From a virus, in the IMG/VR virus record IMGVR_UViG_3300047994_000097, positions 1 to 24,563 of that record: a stretch of 24,563 bases of DNA. The stretch is one strand, 5' to 3'. The notes beneath the pieces are model-generated. The model was given only the letters and a program-made list of their open reading frames with translations. It had not been told where the DNA came from and ran no database searches. The position numbers were made by a program, and so were the translations under genes. Shown one piece after another: positions 1-7,953 of this stretch (position 1 is the stretch's first letter; every line of letters begins with the position of its first letter).

Positions 1-1245
1 GTTCTCGATATTCTCCTGATCAACTACGACGCGTTTTCCACACCAGGCGCGTTCCGGGTGCATCGCTCAGGCCCGAAGAAAGGCGAGTACCTGGAGGTCG
101 AGGGTACGAAGATCCGCTCGAAGAGCAAGGGCGGGCGCTATGACATGATCAAGAAGATCAAGCTCTGGATGCCCGACATGATCATTCTCGATGAGTCACA
201 CCGTATCAAAACCCCGAGTGCCAAGAAGTCGACAGCGATGCACACGCTTGGCAAGGGTGTCAGTCACCGCGTCATCCTCACGGGTACGGTGACCACGAAG
301 GCGAAGCGACTCTACGACGTCTACAGCCAGTGGCGATTCCTCAACCCGCAGCGATTCGTCGATCCCGACACTGGCAAGGTGATGACCTTCCAGGACTTCA
401 AGGCTCGCTACTCGCGGTTCCGGAACATGGGCAATTATGAGAAGTTCATCAGCAATCAACACGTGGATGAATTGCATGAACTTATTCACCGCGATGCGTT
501 TAGCATCACCCGAGAGGAATGCTATGACCTGCCGGCAGTGACGCCTCAGATCATCCCAGTCGAGCTCGAGGAGTCGGTCGAAGCATACATGCAGATGGCC
601 GAGGATATGGTCGCACGGATTCACACGGGCGAGATTACCGAGGCATCGATTCGGCTGGTGCAGACACTGCGACTGCAGCAGATCACATCGGGGTTCACCA
701 AGACCTCACCCACCAAGGAGTATCCTAAGGGTCGCCTCGTGCAGGTCGGTACCGAGAAGCTCCGCATGATCGAATCCCGACTCGAGGACCTCATGGAGGC
801 CGACGAGAAGGTAGTGATTGGAGCTCTGTTCAAACATGACATCGCCGCACTTCGTCATCTGGCCGAGAAGGTCCTCAAAGTTCCGACTTTCGTTATCTCA
901 GGAGACACCCCGCAACGAGATCGTGATGCTGCGCCCAAGGCCTTCTCCCGAGTATCTGGCGGCGCTATCTTCATCGGTCAGCCCGCGGCTGCTGGCGAGG
1001 CTATCGACCTATCGGCGGCTTCGATTCTGCAGTGGTACAGTCTCCCATCTTCGTGGGTCAACTTCCAGCAGTTCTCCGACCGCATCGCGCTGAGCGACCG
1101 GCCTAAGTTCCACGAGTTCTACCTCGCTCGAGGCACGGTGGATGAAATGAAGTATGAAACTCTGCTCGAGGATTCCGACATCGGCAAGAAGATGATTCAA
1201 AGCCCAGAGAGGCTGCTTGCACTGCGTCAGGCAGCGATCGATTGA
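1..1245 (+). CDS. SNF2/DEAD-like helicase, 3' portion (5' truncated by window edge)
   Basis: The reading frame is open from base 1, so the gene starts upstream; a GTG at 58 is internal. Visible superfamily 2 helicase motifs are an INYD segment near base 22, motif II DESH (Asp codon at 190), motif III ILTGT (about 271-285) and a motif V/VI stretch with AGEAIDLSAAS and QQFSDRI (about 990-1085). The final motif has DRI but lacks the usual RIGQ of SNF2 remodelers. Walker A must lie outside the window. Phage enzymes of this type are ATP-driven DNA translocases thought to act in replication or recombination, which fits the polymerase, nuclease and recombinase genes downstream. The stop codon lies inside the -35 of the next promoter. 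Confidence 0.85.
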   Translation, partial: VLDILLINYDAFSTPGAFRVHRSGPKKGEYLEVEGTKIRSKSKGGRYDMIKKIKLWMPDMIILDESHRIKTPSAKKSTAMHTLGKGVSHRVILTGTVTTKAKRLYDVYSQWRFLNPQRFVDPDTGKVMTFQDFKARYSRFRNMGNYEKFISNQHVDELHELIHRDAFSITREECYDLPAVTPQIIPVELEESVEAYMQMAEDMVARIHTGEITEASIRLVQTLRLQQITSGFTKTSPTKEYPKGRLVQVGTEKLRMIESRLEDLMEADEKVVIGALFKHDIAALRHLAEKVLKVPTFVISGDTPQRDRDAAPKAFSRVSGGAIFIGQPAAAGEAIDLSAASILQWYSLPSSWVNFQQFSDRIALSDRPKFHEFYLARGTVDEMKYETLLEDSDIGKKMIQSPERLLALRQAAID

Positions 1246-1270
1246 CAACCCAAACCCTGTAAGATAGGAT
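1242..1270 (+). promoter_or_regulatory. Sigma70-type promoter, leaderless arrangement
   Basis: TTGACA (1242-1247), a 17-nt spacer and TAGGAT (1265-1270) are followed by six bases and then ATG at 1277. The predicted transcription start coincides with the start codon. The -35 overlaps the helicase stop codon. It probably drives the nucleotide-metabolism operon 1277-5400. Confidence 0.75.
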
Positions 1271-1276
1271 GTTTAC

Positions 1277-1471
1277 ATGACCGCCAAAGCAGTCTACGGG
1301 ATTCCGATAGGAGCCTCGTTCAAGTCGGAGGGTGAGGTACTCACCGTTCTCGAGTTCATCACTCCGGCGAACCTCACACAACCCTGGCGTGCCCTGGTCA
1401 AGTCGAACGAGATCGTCGACCACCAGACCGTCGAGGTGAAGGACTTGCAGAAGATGGAGAGGATCGAATGA
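1277..1471 (+). CDS. Small hypothetical protein, first gene of nucleotide operon
   Basis: A 64-aa protein I do not recognise. It contains a run reading VLTVLEFITPANLTQPWRALV that resembles a small beta-strand-rich domain, and a charged C-terminus. No Cys pairs, signal peptide or membrane segment is visible. There is no Shine-Dalgarno sequence; ATG 1277 lies seven bases after the -10 hexamer, so translation is predicted to be leaderless. Its 3' end overlaps the start of the kinase gene by ATGA, which indicates translational coupling. Confidence 0.7.
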   Translation: MTAKAVYGIPIGASFKSEGEVLTVLEFITPANLTQPWRALVKSNEIVDHQTVEVKDLQKMERIE

Positions 1472-2010
1472 TCATCGTCGAAGGACCGGATGGGGCTGGC
1501 AAGACCACGCTCATCGCACAGTTGCGGGAGCGATGGCCTGACCTCGAAGTCGCACCGCGTGTCGTCTCTCAGCAGGCAGTCGAGATGACCGACTTGCAGG
1601 TGTGGGTCAATGACAACCTCGCCAAGGGGTTCGAGTACCAGATCTACGACCGGCACCGCCTCATCAGCGAATTCGTCTACGGCCCCGTACTGCGCAACGT
1701 CATGCGCCCGGGCTTCACAAGCCTCGGCTGGGTCTACCACTCGCTGCGTCGGTTCTACGACGAGGTCGACCCGGTGATCATCTACTGCCTGCCTCCGCTC
1801 GAGGCCGTGCAGAACAATGTCTTCGATGATCCTGACAATGAGGTCGTCGTAGACCACATCGAGGGCATTTACACCGCATATCTCATGCGCGCATCCATCG
1901 ACTCGGTGATGCGTCCCGACAAGACTCTCATCTGGAACTACCAGGTGGGACACGACCTCGCGGTCATCGATCCACTCATCAACTACGCAAAGGGCAGGGC
2001 AGAACTATGA
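1468..2010 (+). CDS. Thymidylate-kinase-like P-loop (d)NMP kinase
   Basis: A 180-aa protein with a classic N-terminal Walker A, GPDGAGKTT (residues 6-14), and a DRHRLISE segment (D61-R62-H63) that corresponds to the DR(Y/H) nucleotide-binding motif of thymidylate kinases. The family transfers phosphate from ATP to dTMP or a related dNMP in the cytoplasm. The length is slightly short for a bacterial Tmk (about 200-215 aa). Start ATG 1468 overlaps the upstream stop; the 3' end overlaps the pyrophosphatase gene. In this operon, beside two thymidylate-synthase-like genes, it could phosphorylate dTMP or a modified dNMP, as T4 gp1 does. Specificity cannot be read from sequence. Confidence 0.8.
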   Translation: MIIVEGPDGAGKTTLIAQLRERWPDLEVAPRVVSQQAVEMTDLQVWVNDNLAKGFEYQIYDRHRLISEFVYGPVLRNVMRPGFTSLGWVYHSLRRFYDEVDPVIIYCLPPLEAVQNNVFDDPDNEVVVDHIEGIYTAYLMRASIDSVMRPDKTLIWNYQVGHDLAVIDPLINYAKGRAEL

Positions 2011-2588
2011 GCCTCCAGTACTTTCTCAACGAGCAGAGCCGACTTCAGCGGGTGATGCAGGAGAAGTCCAACCAGGACCACCCCACTGACCTCTATGAGG
2101 AACTCGGCAACACGACCGATGGGCCCGAGGAGCAGGAAGCTGCCGCGGCGATCACCCGCTTCATGCAGTGGAACGACAAGGCCCTCATCCACGAGATCGT
2201 CGAGATGGAAGCCGAGACTGGCTGGAAGCCCTGGGCCAAGGGTGCCTTCCTCAATCTCGAAGCGGCACGAGGTGAGTGGATCGACATGTTCCACTTCATG
2301 CTGAACGGGGCGCTCCTGCTCGGTCTCGATGAGTCGGAGATTCGCCGGCGCTACGATGCGAAGCATGCGAAGAACGAGGCTCGCCAGCATGCGAGCTACG
2401 ATGGGGTCAGCACCAAGTGCTTCGGCTGCGGTCGTGCCCTCGATGACGACGCGGTTATCGCCGATGGCTGCTATGTCAAGGGTTGGTCGGATGGCGGGGA
2501 TGACGCTCGCCGCATCAAGCCCGGTTTCGAGGCACACGCTGCGAAGCTCGAGAAGTACTGCGCCGTCGAGAAGCGGTACGCCGCATGA
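2007..2588 (+). CDS. All-alpha NTP pyrophosphatase (dUTPase/dCTPase/MazG-like) with Cys-rich C-terminus
   Basis: A 193-aa protein with the metal-binding signature of the all-alpha NTP-PPase superfamily: E63-x2-E66 on one helix and E90-x2-D93 (EWID) on the next, 23 residues apart. This superfamily contains dimeric dUTPases, dCTPases and MazG. Such enzymes hydrolyse a (d)NTP to the monophosphate plus pyrophosphate. The C-terminal third carries CFGCGRALDDD, a zinc-ribbon-like CxxC knuckle with a further Cys near the end. It overlaps both neighbours by ATGA. Beside a dNMP kinase and thymidylate-synthase homologues it would supply dUMP or dCMP while removing the unmodified triphosphate. The exact substrate is not readable from sequence. 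Confidence 0.8.
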   Translation: MSLQYFLNEQSRLQRVMQEKSNQDHPTDLYEELGNTTDGPEEQEAAAAITRFMQWNDKALIHEIVEMEAETGWKPWAKGAFLNLEAARGEWIDMFHFMLNGALLLGLDESEIRRRYDAKHAKNEARQHASYDGVSTKCFGCGRALDDDAVIADGCYVKGWSDGGDDARRIKPGFEAHAAKLEKYCAVEKRYAA

Positions 2589-3613
2589 GGCACTTCCAGT
2601 CCGCCACGATGACGGACATGTACCAGGACCTCACCGACGCGCTGATCCATGGCACCGAGGAAACCCTCGACCTCATCAGCAGCGTCGATGTCCAGATCCA
2701 CGATGTCGTCGCCGAGGCCGACAGTATGGTGTGGGACTTCGACCTCAAGGACGCCTGGCTGACGGGGTCTCGCTGGTCGATGATGGTCAAGCAATATCTC
2801 GACCCGGCAGAACTGGAGAACTTCATTGGACTCGCCACGTCGCGCATCGGCCTCAAGAACCGAGGCGTCGCTGTCCTCCGCACCAACAAGGTCAAGCCGA
2901 GGGGAGGTGCCTCCACCGGTCACACCAACAAGCAGACCCGAACATGGGGAAGCTGCATGCTTAACATCAGCTATAAAGCCATCCCTGTACCGCAAATTAC
3001 TCTGTACAGCCGAACTTCCTACCTCGGCTACATCGGAGCCCTCGATATTGGAATCGCCTACAAGGTCGGTGAGTACCTTGCTCGAGAGCTTGGCACAGAC
3101 GTAAGTAAGTTCCGATTCGTCTGGTACAACCAGGCGGTGCAGTGGCACAACTTTAAGTCGCTCGCATTCATGCTGAACCATGTCGATGAGGGCAAGCGAG
3201 AGCATTACCGTCGCCTGCTGATCGCACCGAGTGGTCATTTGACTGTCGCTGAGAAGCGCGAGGTTCTCTCCCACGATGCCATCAAGCTGTCGCGCAAGTG
3301 GCTGCAAAAGGTGATTCGGGAGGACGCTACGGGACGAACCTATGGCGACTTCTCATACAACACCTTCCGTCGTATCGTTCGGCGATTCCACACCGAAGTC
3401 TACGGGCTCGAGCACGCAAAGACCTTCGAGGGCTGGTCGCACTACAAGCAGGGAGAACGCACCGGCGAGCAGAAAGAGTACTTCAAAGCGTATGGGGCGC
3501 TTCCGTCGGTTGATATCCATGGCCTCGACTTTGGTAAAATTGGCATGCCAGCCAATCGCAAGTACGGCGACCCCTTTGTCGGGGGCGAAGAAGAAGACGA
3601 GGATGACGAATGA
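2585..3613 (+). CDS. Thymidylate-synthase-superfamily protein, divergent (first of a tandem pair)
   Basis: A 342-aa protein. The core around C124 (WGSCMLN) aligns with the thymidylate-synthase (TS) nucleophile region. R143 sits 19 residues later in LYSR (TS: LYQR, 20 residues after the Cys). D154 lies 11 residues after R143, exactly where TS has the Asn that reads the pyrimidine ring; T4 dCMP hydroxymethylase has Asp there. The later TS HxY pair appears as VQW, so substrate contacts are altered. The C-terminus is a highly acidic tail. The N-terminal 100 residues match nothing I know. It overlaps both neighbours by ATGA. It may be a pyrimidine C5-modifying enzyme or a non-catalytic partner of the next gene product. 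Family assignment rests on motif spacing read by eye. Confidence 0.65.
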   Translation: MRHFQSATMTDMYQDLTDALIHGTEETLDLISSVDVQIHDVVAEADSMVWDFDLKDAWLTGSRWSMMVKQYLDPAELENFIGLATSRIGLKNRGVAVLRTNKVKPRGGASTGHTNKQTRTWGSCMLNISYKAIPVPQITLYSRTSYLGYIGALDIGIAYKVGEYLARELGTDVSKFRFVWYNQAVQWHNFKSLAFMLNHVDEGKREHYRRLLIAPSGHLTVAEKREVLSHDAIKLSRKWLQKVIREDATGRTYGDFSYNTFRRIVRRFHTEVYGLEHAKTFEGWSHYKQGERTGEQKEYFKAYGALPSVDIHGLDFGKIGMPANRKYGDPFVGGEEEDEDDE

Positions 3614-4509
3614 CACTTCGGATATATCGCACGGGCAACGCTGAGGGCTTCGAGACTCAGTTCCTCGCCATGCGACACGACCTGTACAACCAGGAGCCGA
3701 TCACACGGGGCGAGTGGCAGTCTCAGCAGATCAGCATGCCCATGCTCGAGATGCTGCACGTCGTGATGGAGATGCCGATGCCGACGATGCAGACCGTCGC
3801 CGCAGAGGTTACCGGGGCTCGCATGCCCTGGGCCGAGGATCACTTCCTCGAGCGAGTCGGGGGCGAACCGCTGAACCCCAGCCCGAGCGAACAGTGGTGG
3901 CCTTTCCGCAAGAAGTCGGCCGATGGCGACACGAACAAGGATCACAAGAGCGAGGGTGCAGCATTCTCGCACACGTACCCCGAACGCATGTGGCCGAAGA
4001 AAGCAGCTCCCGACGAGGGACTCAGTGATGCGGGTTCGGGCATCCACCATGGTATCCGATTCGCTTACGGCGATCTGCGCGATGTTGTCAAGCAGCTCCA
4101 CAAGGCGCCGCTGACTCGTCAGGCATACCTCCCAATCTGGTTCCCCGAGGATACGGGCGCAGTGCACGGTAAGCGGGTTCCTTGCACGCTGGGGTACCAT
4201 TTCATCATCACTCCCGAGGGCAAGCTCGACGTGAGCTACTTCATGCGGTCGACCGATCTGCTGCGGCACTTCCAGGACGACGTCTACATGGCGATCCGTC
4301 TGGCACAGTGGGTTGCCGACGAGTTCAACCTGCTGTCGATGACTGCTGCTGCTAAAGAGTACAGCGAGACCGGGGCATACACCTACCGCGAGGATCAGGA
4401 CAAGCTCGAGGTCGGCACGCTGGTCTTCCACACCGCCAACATGCACATCTTCGAGGGCGACAAGCCCATGATCGACTTCTGGAAAGCGAACAACCGGAGC
4501 TGGTTCTGA
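3610..4509 (+). CDS. Thymidylate synthase / dCMP hydroxymethylase-like enzyme
   Basis: A 299-aa protein and the more canonical TS-fold member of the tandem pair. It has the nucleophile in PC192TLGYHF, R213 in MRSTD (TS: QRSCD) and, 11 residues after the Arg, D224 in FQDDVYMA where TS has Asn. A late HTANMHIF segment (H279, F281) matches the TS HTLGDAHIY deoxyribose-binding pair. TS and dCMP hydroxymethylase transfer a one-carbon unit from methylene-tetrahydrofolate to C5 of dUMP or dCMP; the Asn-to-Asp change is the known dCMP-preferring substitution of T4 gp42. It therefore probably hydroxymethylates dCMP, or is a TS with altered specificity. It overlaps the preceding gene by ATGA and the next by one base. 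Confidence 0.75.
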   Translation: MTLRIYRTGNAEGFETQFLAMRHDLYNQEPITRGEWQSQQISMPMLEMLHVVMEMPMPTMQTVAAEVTGARMPWAEDHFLERVGGEPLNPSPSEQWWPFRKKSADGDTNKDHKSEGAAFSHTYPERMWPKKAAPDEGLSDAGSGIHHGIRFAYGDLRDVVKQLHKAPLTRQAYLPIWFPEDTGAVHGKRVPCTLGYHFIITPEGKLDVSYFMRSTDLLRHFQDDVYMAIRLAQWVADEFNLLSMTAAAKEYSETGAYTYREDQDKLEVGTLVFHTANMHIFEGDKPMIDFWKANNRSWF

Positions 4510-4658
4510 TGCCTCTCTATAACAAGGTCATCACAGTCTACCGCGAGGATGTCGGTCACGCCATCATCGACGTCGGCTTCAAGTGGAAGTGGCAGGCCAT
4601 CCTCTTTCATATGCTTCTCAACAAAAGCCGCGCTCATGTCGGCAATCGGAGATTCTGA
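4509..4658 (+). CDS. Small hypothetical protein (49 aa)
   Basis: ATG 4509 shares its A with the upstream TGA stop, and its own TGA at 4656-4658 overlaps the next ATG. The protein begins MPLYNKVITVYRED and contains an IIDVGFKWKWQAILF stretch that is amphipathic rather than a clear membrane helix. I recognise no domain. Support is the perfect overlap architecture on both sides within an operon. Confidence 0.6.
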   Translation: MPLYNKVITVYREDVGHAIIDVGFKWKWQAILFHMLLNKSRAHVGNRRF

Positions 4659-4807
4659 TGCGAACCATCGAGCTCATCTGGGAGGTCGACACGCCGGCGC
4701 TCGGCAGGTCATGGTTCGACGATGGGTCGGGACTGCGACTGTTCGAGGTCATGCCCGACGGCTCGCGAGAGCGAGTGATAGTGAATGTGAAACAAGTGAG
4801 GGTGTAA
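4658..4807 (+). CDS. Small hypothetical protein (49 aa)
   Basis: It starts at ATG 4658, overlapping the previous stop, and ends with TAA at 4805-4807, overlapping the deaminase ATG. The protein starts MRTIELIWEVDTPALG and ends VIVNVKQVRV, suggesting a small beta-rich fold. No motif is recognised. The chained one-base overlaps argue that it is translated in the operon. Confidence 0.6.
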   Translation: MRTIELIWEVDTPALGRSWFDDGSGLRLFEVMPDGSRERVIVNVKQVRV

Positions 4808-5400
4808 TGGAAAGGATCAGTCGTGAACAGATGCTCATCGAGGTGGCTCAGGTGGTTGCCCGTCGTGGCACTTGCTCTCGTGCTCAGGTGGGGGTGGTAT
4901 TCGCTCGCGAGGGTCGCATCCTGGCTACCGGGTACAACGGTGCTCCTCCTGGCATTGACCACTGTGTACATGAGTCCATCTACATTCCGGATCAGTGGGA
5001 GATTGATCGGGGTGCTACTTACGAGGTACCTCAGTGGCTGGCGACTGCGGATATCGGCTATCGCAACCAGGGCCATGGAGATTTTATACAGTTGGGCCGG
5101 CATTACTTCACCGACGGGGCGAGCATCACAATCAAGAACGGCCCCAACCAAACCGCCCCTGGATGCACAGTTGTCGAACATTCCGAACGGAATGCCATCG
5201 CGTACGCAGCAAGAGAGGGCATTCGGCTCGGTGGTTCTGACGCTTTCTGTACCCACGCACCCTGTCTCGATTGCGCACGAGCACTTCTCTCAACAGGCAT
5301 CGCGTCGCTCACGTTCCTGACTCCATACCGCATCACCAAGGGTGTGGAATTGCTGGTCTCCAAAGGCATCCGGGTAATTGACCTCGGCAATCCGGTTTGA
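4807..5400 (+). CDS. Deoxycytidylate (dCMP) deaminase
   Basis: A 197-aa zinc-dependent cytidine-deaminase-fold enzyme. The catalytic motif H125-S-E127 is followed by P-C153-x2-C156, giving the zinc ligands and the proton-shuttling Glu. The N-terminal segment ATGYNGAPPGIDHC is typical of phage and bacterial dCMP deaminases. It converts dCMP to dUMP, feeding thymidylate synthesis. A stretch of about 45 residues rich in aromatic and Gly residues lies between the N-terminal strand and the HxE motif; dCMP deaminases carry insertions there that often hold an allosteric site. ATG 4807 overlaps the preceding stop. It is the last gene of the operon; the polymerase promoter lies in its 3' end. Confidence 0.88.
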   Translation: MERISREQMLIEVAQVVARRGTCSRAQVGVVFAREGRILATGYNGAPPGIDHCVHESIYIPDQWEIDRGATYEVPQWLATADIGYRNQGHGDFIQLGRHYFTDGASITIKNGPNQTAPGCTVVEHSERNAIAYAAREGIRLGGSDAFCTHAPCLDCARALLSTGIASLTFLTPYRITKGVELLVSKGIRVIDLGNPV

Positions 5401-5406
5401 TAGGAT
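5378..5406 (+). promoter_or_regulatory. Promoter for DNA polymerase gene, leaderless arrangement
   Basis: TTGACC (5378-5383), 17-nt spacer, TAGGAT (5401-5406), six bases, then the GTG start at 5413. Spacing and -10 are identical to the 1242-1270 promoter. Confidence 0.75.
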
Positions 5407-5412
5407 TACTTC

Positions 5413-7953
5413 GTGATCTTTACTGACGAACCATGCGCCCTATGCGGCAAGCATTCCGAGCGCTCCTTCGCCACTGGCCCTGCCGATGCCAAGATCGTCG
5501 TGGTGACGAACCGCAAATCGAGCGGGGCATTCCAGAAGAACCTCGAGCAGCAGTTGACCGAGGTCGGCATCGACACCAGCGAGGTGTACTTCACCCCAGT
5601 GATCAAGTGCTCCGAGTTCGATATCTCGCTGTCGACTGGGCAACTGAAGGCACACGCTGCGGAGTTCTTGCAGCAGGAACTCTCGGCGATGAAGCCCAAG
5701 CATATTCTCATGCTGGGCAACGAGGCGCTCGTCACGGTAGCGGGTAAGTCGGGCATCACCAAATACAAGGGCAAATTCCTCGACACGCCGTATGGTGAGG
5801 CGATGGGCACTGTATCGCCCTCGTCGGTCAACCGCAACCCTGGTCAGAAGCCGTCATACATGGCTGACCTCAGGCTCTTCTCCAATAAGGTGAGGGGCCT
5901 TTCTTCTGGCGTACCGGACCCCAAGTACATCGTTGCCGATACGAAGGAAAACCTCCGTAAGGTGCTGAAGATCCTCGACCTGACCGACGAGATCTATATC
6001 GACATCGAGACAAACCGAGGCGAATACTACGAGCCCGCAGCCGCGATGGTAACTCTCGCCGCCACATGCATCGTGCGCGATACCTTCGGGGCACCGACGA
6101 AGCGGGCAGTCTTCGCTGTCCCACTCTTCCACCCTGAGTCCCCATGGCGATCAAAGTGGCGCGAGATTCTCAGGCTGCTCGGTCGACACTGCAAGAACAT
6201 CCGCAAGGTCGTCGCGCACAACGCAAGCTTCGACTGCAAGTGGTTGATCTGGTGCGGCATGGAGCTGTACCCCACCTTCGATACCATGCTTGCTGTTCAT
6301 CTGCTGAACGAGAACGTGCTCAAGGGTCTCAAGCCGCAGGCGATGAGCCGGCTTGGTGTGGAGGCATGGGGCATCGATACTGGCGACTTGCTGCAGAAGC
6401 CGCTCGCCGAGGTGCTGCATTACAACGTTCTCGATACCTGGTACATGTACTTCATCAAGCAGCAGATCGCTGACGAGCTGAAGGAGCAACCGCGCCTGGC
6501 ACGCATCTTCAAGTTCGTCACCATGCCGGCACAACGAGACCTGATCGATAGTGAGATTCGCGGCGCATGGATCGATGTGAAGCGACTCAACGAACGCAAG
6601 CCCATTGCTGAGCGCAATCTGTTGGAGGTCGAGCAGCGCATCCGTGAGGCTGCTGAGCTGCCGTCCCCCGATAGCGATGAGTGGCCCCACACCATCAAGC
6701 AGATGAAGACCATGAACAAGCGCATCAACATGGTCGAGAATTTCAATGCCTCGCACTTCGCTCGCTGGATGCTCTTCGAATGGTGCGAACTGCCGATCAC
6801 CGAACGGGGCAAGGACAAGCCCGATGGTTCGCCAGGCGACCCTAGCATGGCCGAGGATGTGCTGAAACATCTCGCTTCAATGCACCCGGTCGTACCAGCG
6901 ATGCTCGATCGTGTGACCAAGCAGAAGCACCTCAGCAGCTTCTTCAACCCTTACTCGGAGTTGTACGATGAGGATCACCGAATCCACACCACATTCAAGC
7001 TCTCGGGCACTGTTACTGGTCGTCTTTCTTCAGGCAAAGCCGATGCGGATAAGGTTTCGGGTAGCCGAGGCAAGCTACGAGGGGTCAATCTTCAGCAGGT
7101 CCCTCGTGACCCATTCATCCGCGGTCTTTTTGGTGCTCCGCCTGGCTGGACGTTCGTCGAGGCTGACTTCTCTCAGATCGAGCTGAGGATCGCCGCGTAT
7201 CTCGCTGATGAAACCACCATGAAGCATATCTATGCGACCGGTGGCGACATTCACCTCTCGACTGCGGCGCGAGTGACGGGGCTGCCCGAATCTCAGGTTA
7301 CGAAGGAGATTCGCAAGGTAGTTGGCAAGCCGGTCAACTTCGGGTTCCTCTATGGCATGGGCTGGCGCAAGTTCATCGAGACCGCGTTCAACAGCTATGG
7401 CTCGATCTTCACCGAGATGGAAGCCCAGGCAGCACGCATGGCTTACTTCGATCTGTATCCGAAGCTGCTTCCCTGGCACGCCAAGATGCGTCGACTGGCG
7501 AACGAATATGGTCGCGTCGTTAGCCCGCTGGGCCGCGTCCGTCACCTCCCTGACATCTACTCACCTGACAAGGGGGTGCGCATGGAAGCCGAACGGCAGG
7601 CAATCAACTCGCCAGTGCAGGGCTTCGGTAGCGACCTCGCCGTCATCGCCATGATCGAGATAAACCGTCGACTGCGCGAGCTCGGGTGGGATCAGTTCGC
7701 TCATTGCCTCGGTCTGGTGCATGACGCCATCAACTTCGAGATTCGCGATGACTACGTCGCTCGGGTGATCCCGATTATCAAGGACTGCATGGAAGACATG
7801 GCGCACGTCGAGCGCCTCTTCGGCACGGTGGTCGACATTCCGATCATCGCTGATGTCTCGGTGGGGCAGCACTGGGGCGACAAGATCGAGCTCACCCCCG
7901 AGCAGGTCTACGACTTCGACCTCAAGTACAAGTTTGCAAAGGCGGCAAAATGA
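5413..7953 (+). CDS. DNA polymerase I with N-terminal degenerate uracil-DNA-glycosylase-like domain
   Basis: An 846-aa family A polymerase. Residues 1 to about 155 resemble a family 4 uracil-DNA glycosylase: CxxC at C8/C11, a third Cys at C66 after VIK, a KPKHILMLGNEA strand, and SPS (135-137) where active enzymes have HP(S/A). The fourth Fe-S Cys and catalytic His appear lost. The 3'-5' exonuclease has DxE (D197, E199), NASFD (D274) and YNVLD (Y337, D341). Polymerase motif A is DFSQIELR (D585), motif B includes K639 and NFGFLYG, and motif C is VHDAI (D771) with Ala replacing the usual Glu. No 5' nuclease domain is present. GTG 5413 is chosen because it is the frame's first start and lies seven bases after the -10. 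Confidence 0.92.
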   Translation: MIFTDEPCALCGKHSERSFATGPADAKIVVVTNRKSSGAFQKNLEQQLTEVGIDTSEVYFTPVIKCSEFDISLSTGQLKAHAAEFLQQELSAMKPKHILMLGNEALVTVAGKSGITKYKGKFLDTPYGEAMGTVSPSSVNRNPGQKPSYMADLRLFSNKVRGLSSGVPDPKYIVADTKENLRKVLKILDLTDEIYIDIETNRGEYYEPAAAMVTLAATCIVRDTFGAPTKRAVFAVPLFHPESPWRSKWREILRLLGRHCKNIRKVVAHNASFDCKWLIWCGMELYPTFDTMLAVHLLNENVLKGLKPQAMSRLGVEAWGIDTGDLLQKPLAEVLHYNVLDTWYMYFIKQQIADELKEQPRLARIFKFVTMPAQRDLIDSEIRGAWIDVKRLNERKPIAERNLLEVEQRIREAAELPSPDSDEWPHTIKQMKTMNKRINMVENFNASHFARWMLFEWCELPITERGKDKPDGSPGDPSMAEDVLKHLASMHPVVPAMLDRVTKQKHLSSFFNPYSELYDEDHRIHTTFKLSGTVTGRLSSGKADADKVSGSRGKLRGVNLQQVPRDPFIRGLFGAPPGWTFVEADFSQIELRIAAYLADETTMKHIYATGGDIHLSTAARVTGLPESQVTKEIRKVVGKPVNFGFLYGMGWRKFIETAFNSYGSIFTEMEAQAARMAYFDLYPKLLPWHAKMRRLANEYGRVVSPLGRVRHLPDIYSPDKGVRMEAERQAINSPVQGFGSDLAVIAMIEINRRLRELGWDQFAHCLGLVHDAINFEIRDDYVARVIPIIKDCMEDMAHVERLFGTVVDIPIIADVSVGQHWGDKIELTPEQVYDFDLKYKFAKAAK

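Noticed and set aside
196-624. Long antisense frame under the helicase gene
   Set aside because: A shadow of the helicase codon pattern with no ribosome site; the forward frame has clear helicase motifs.
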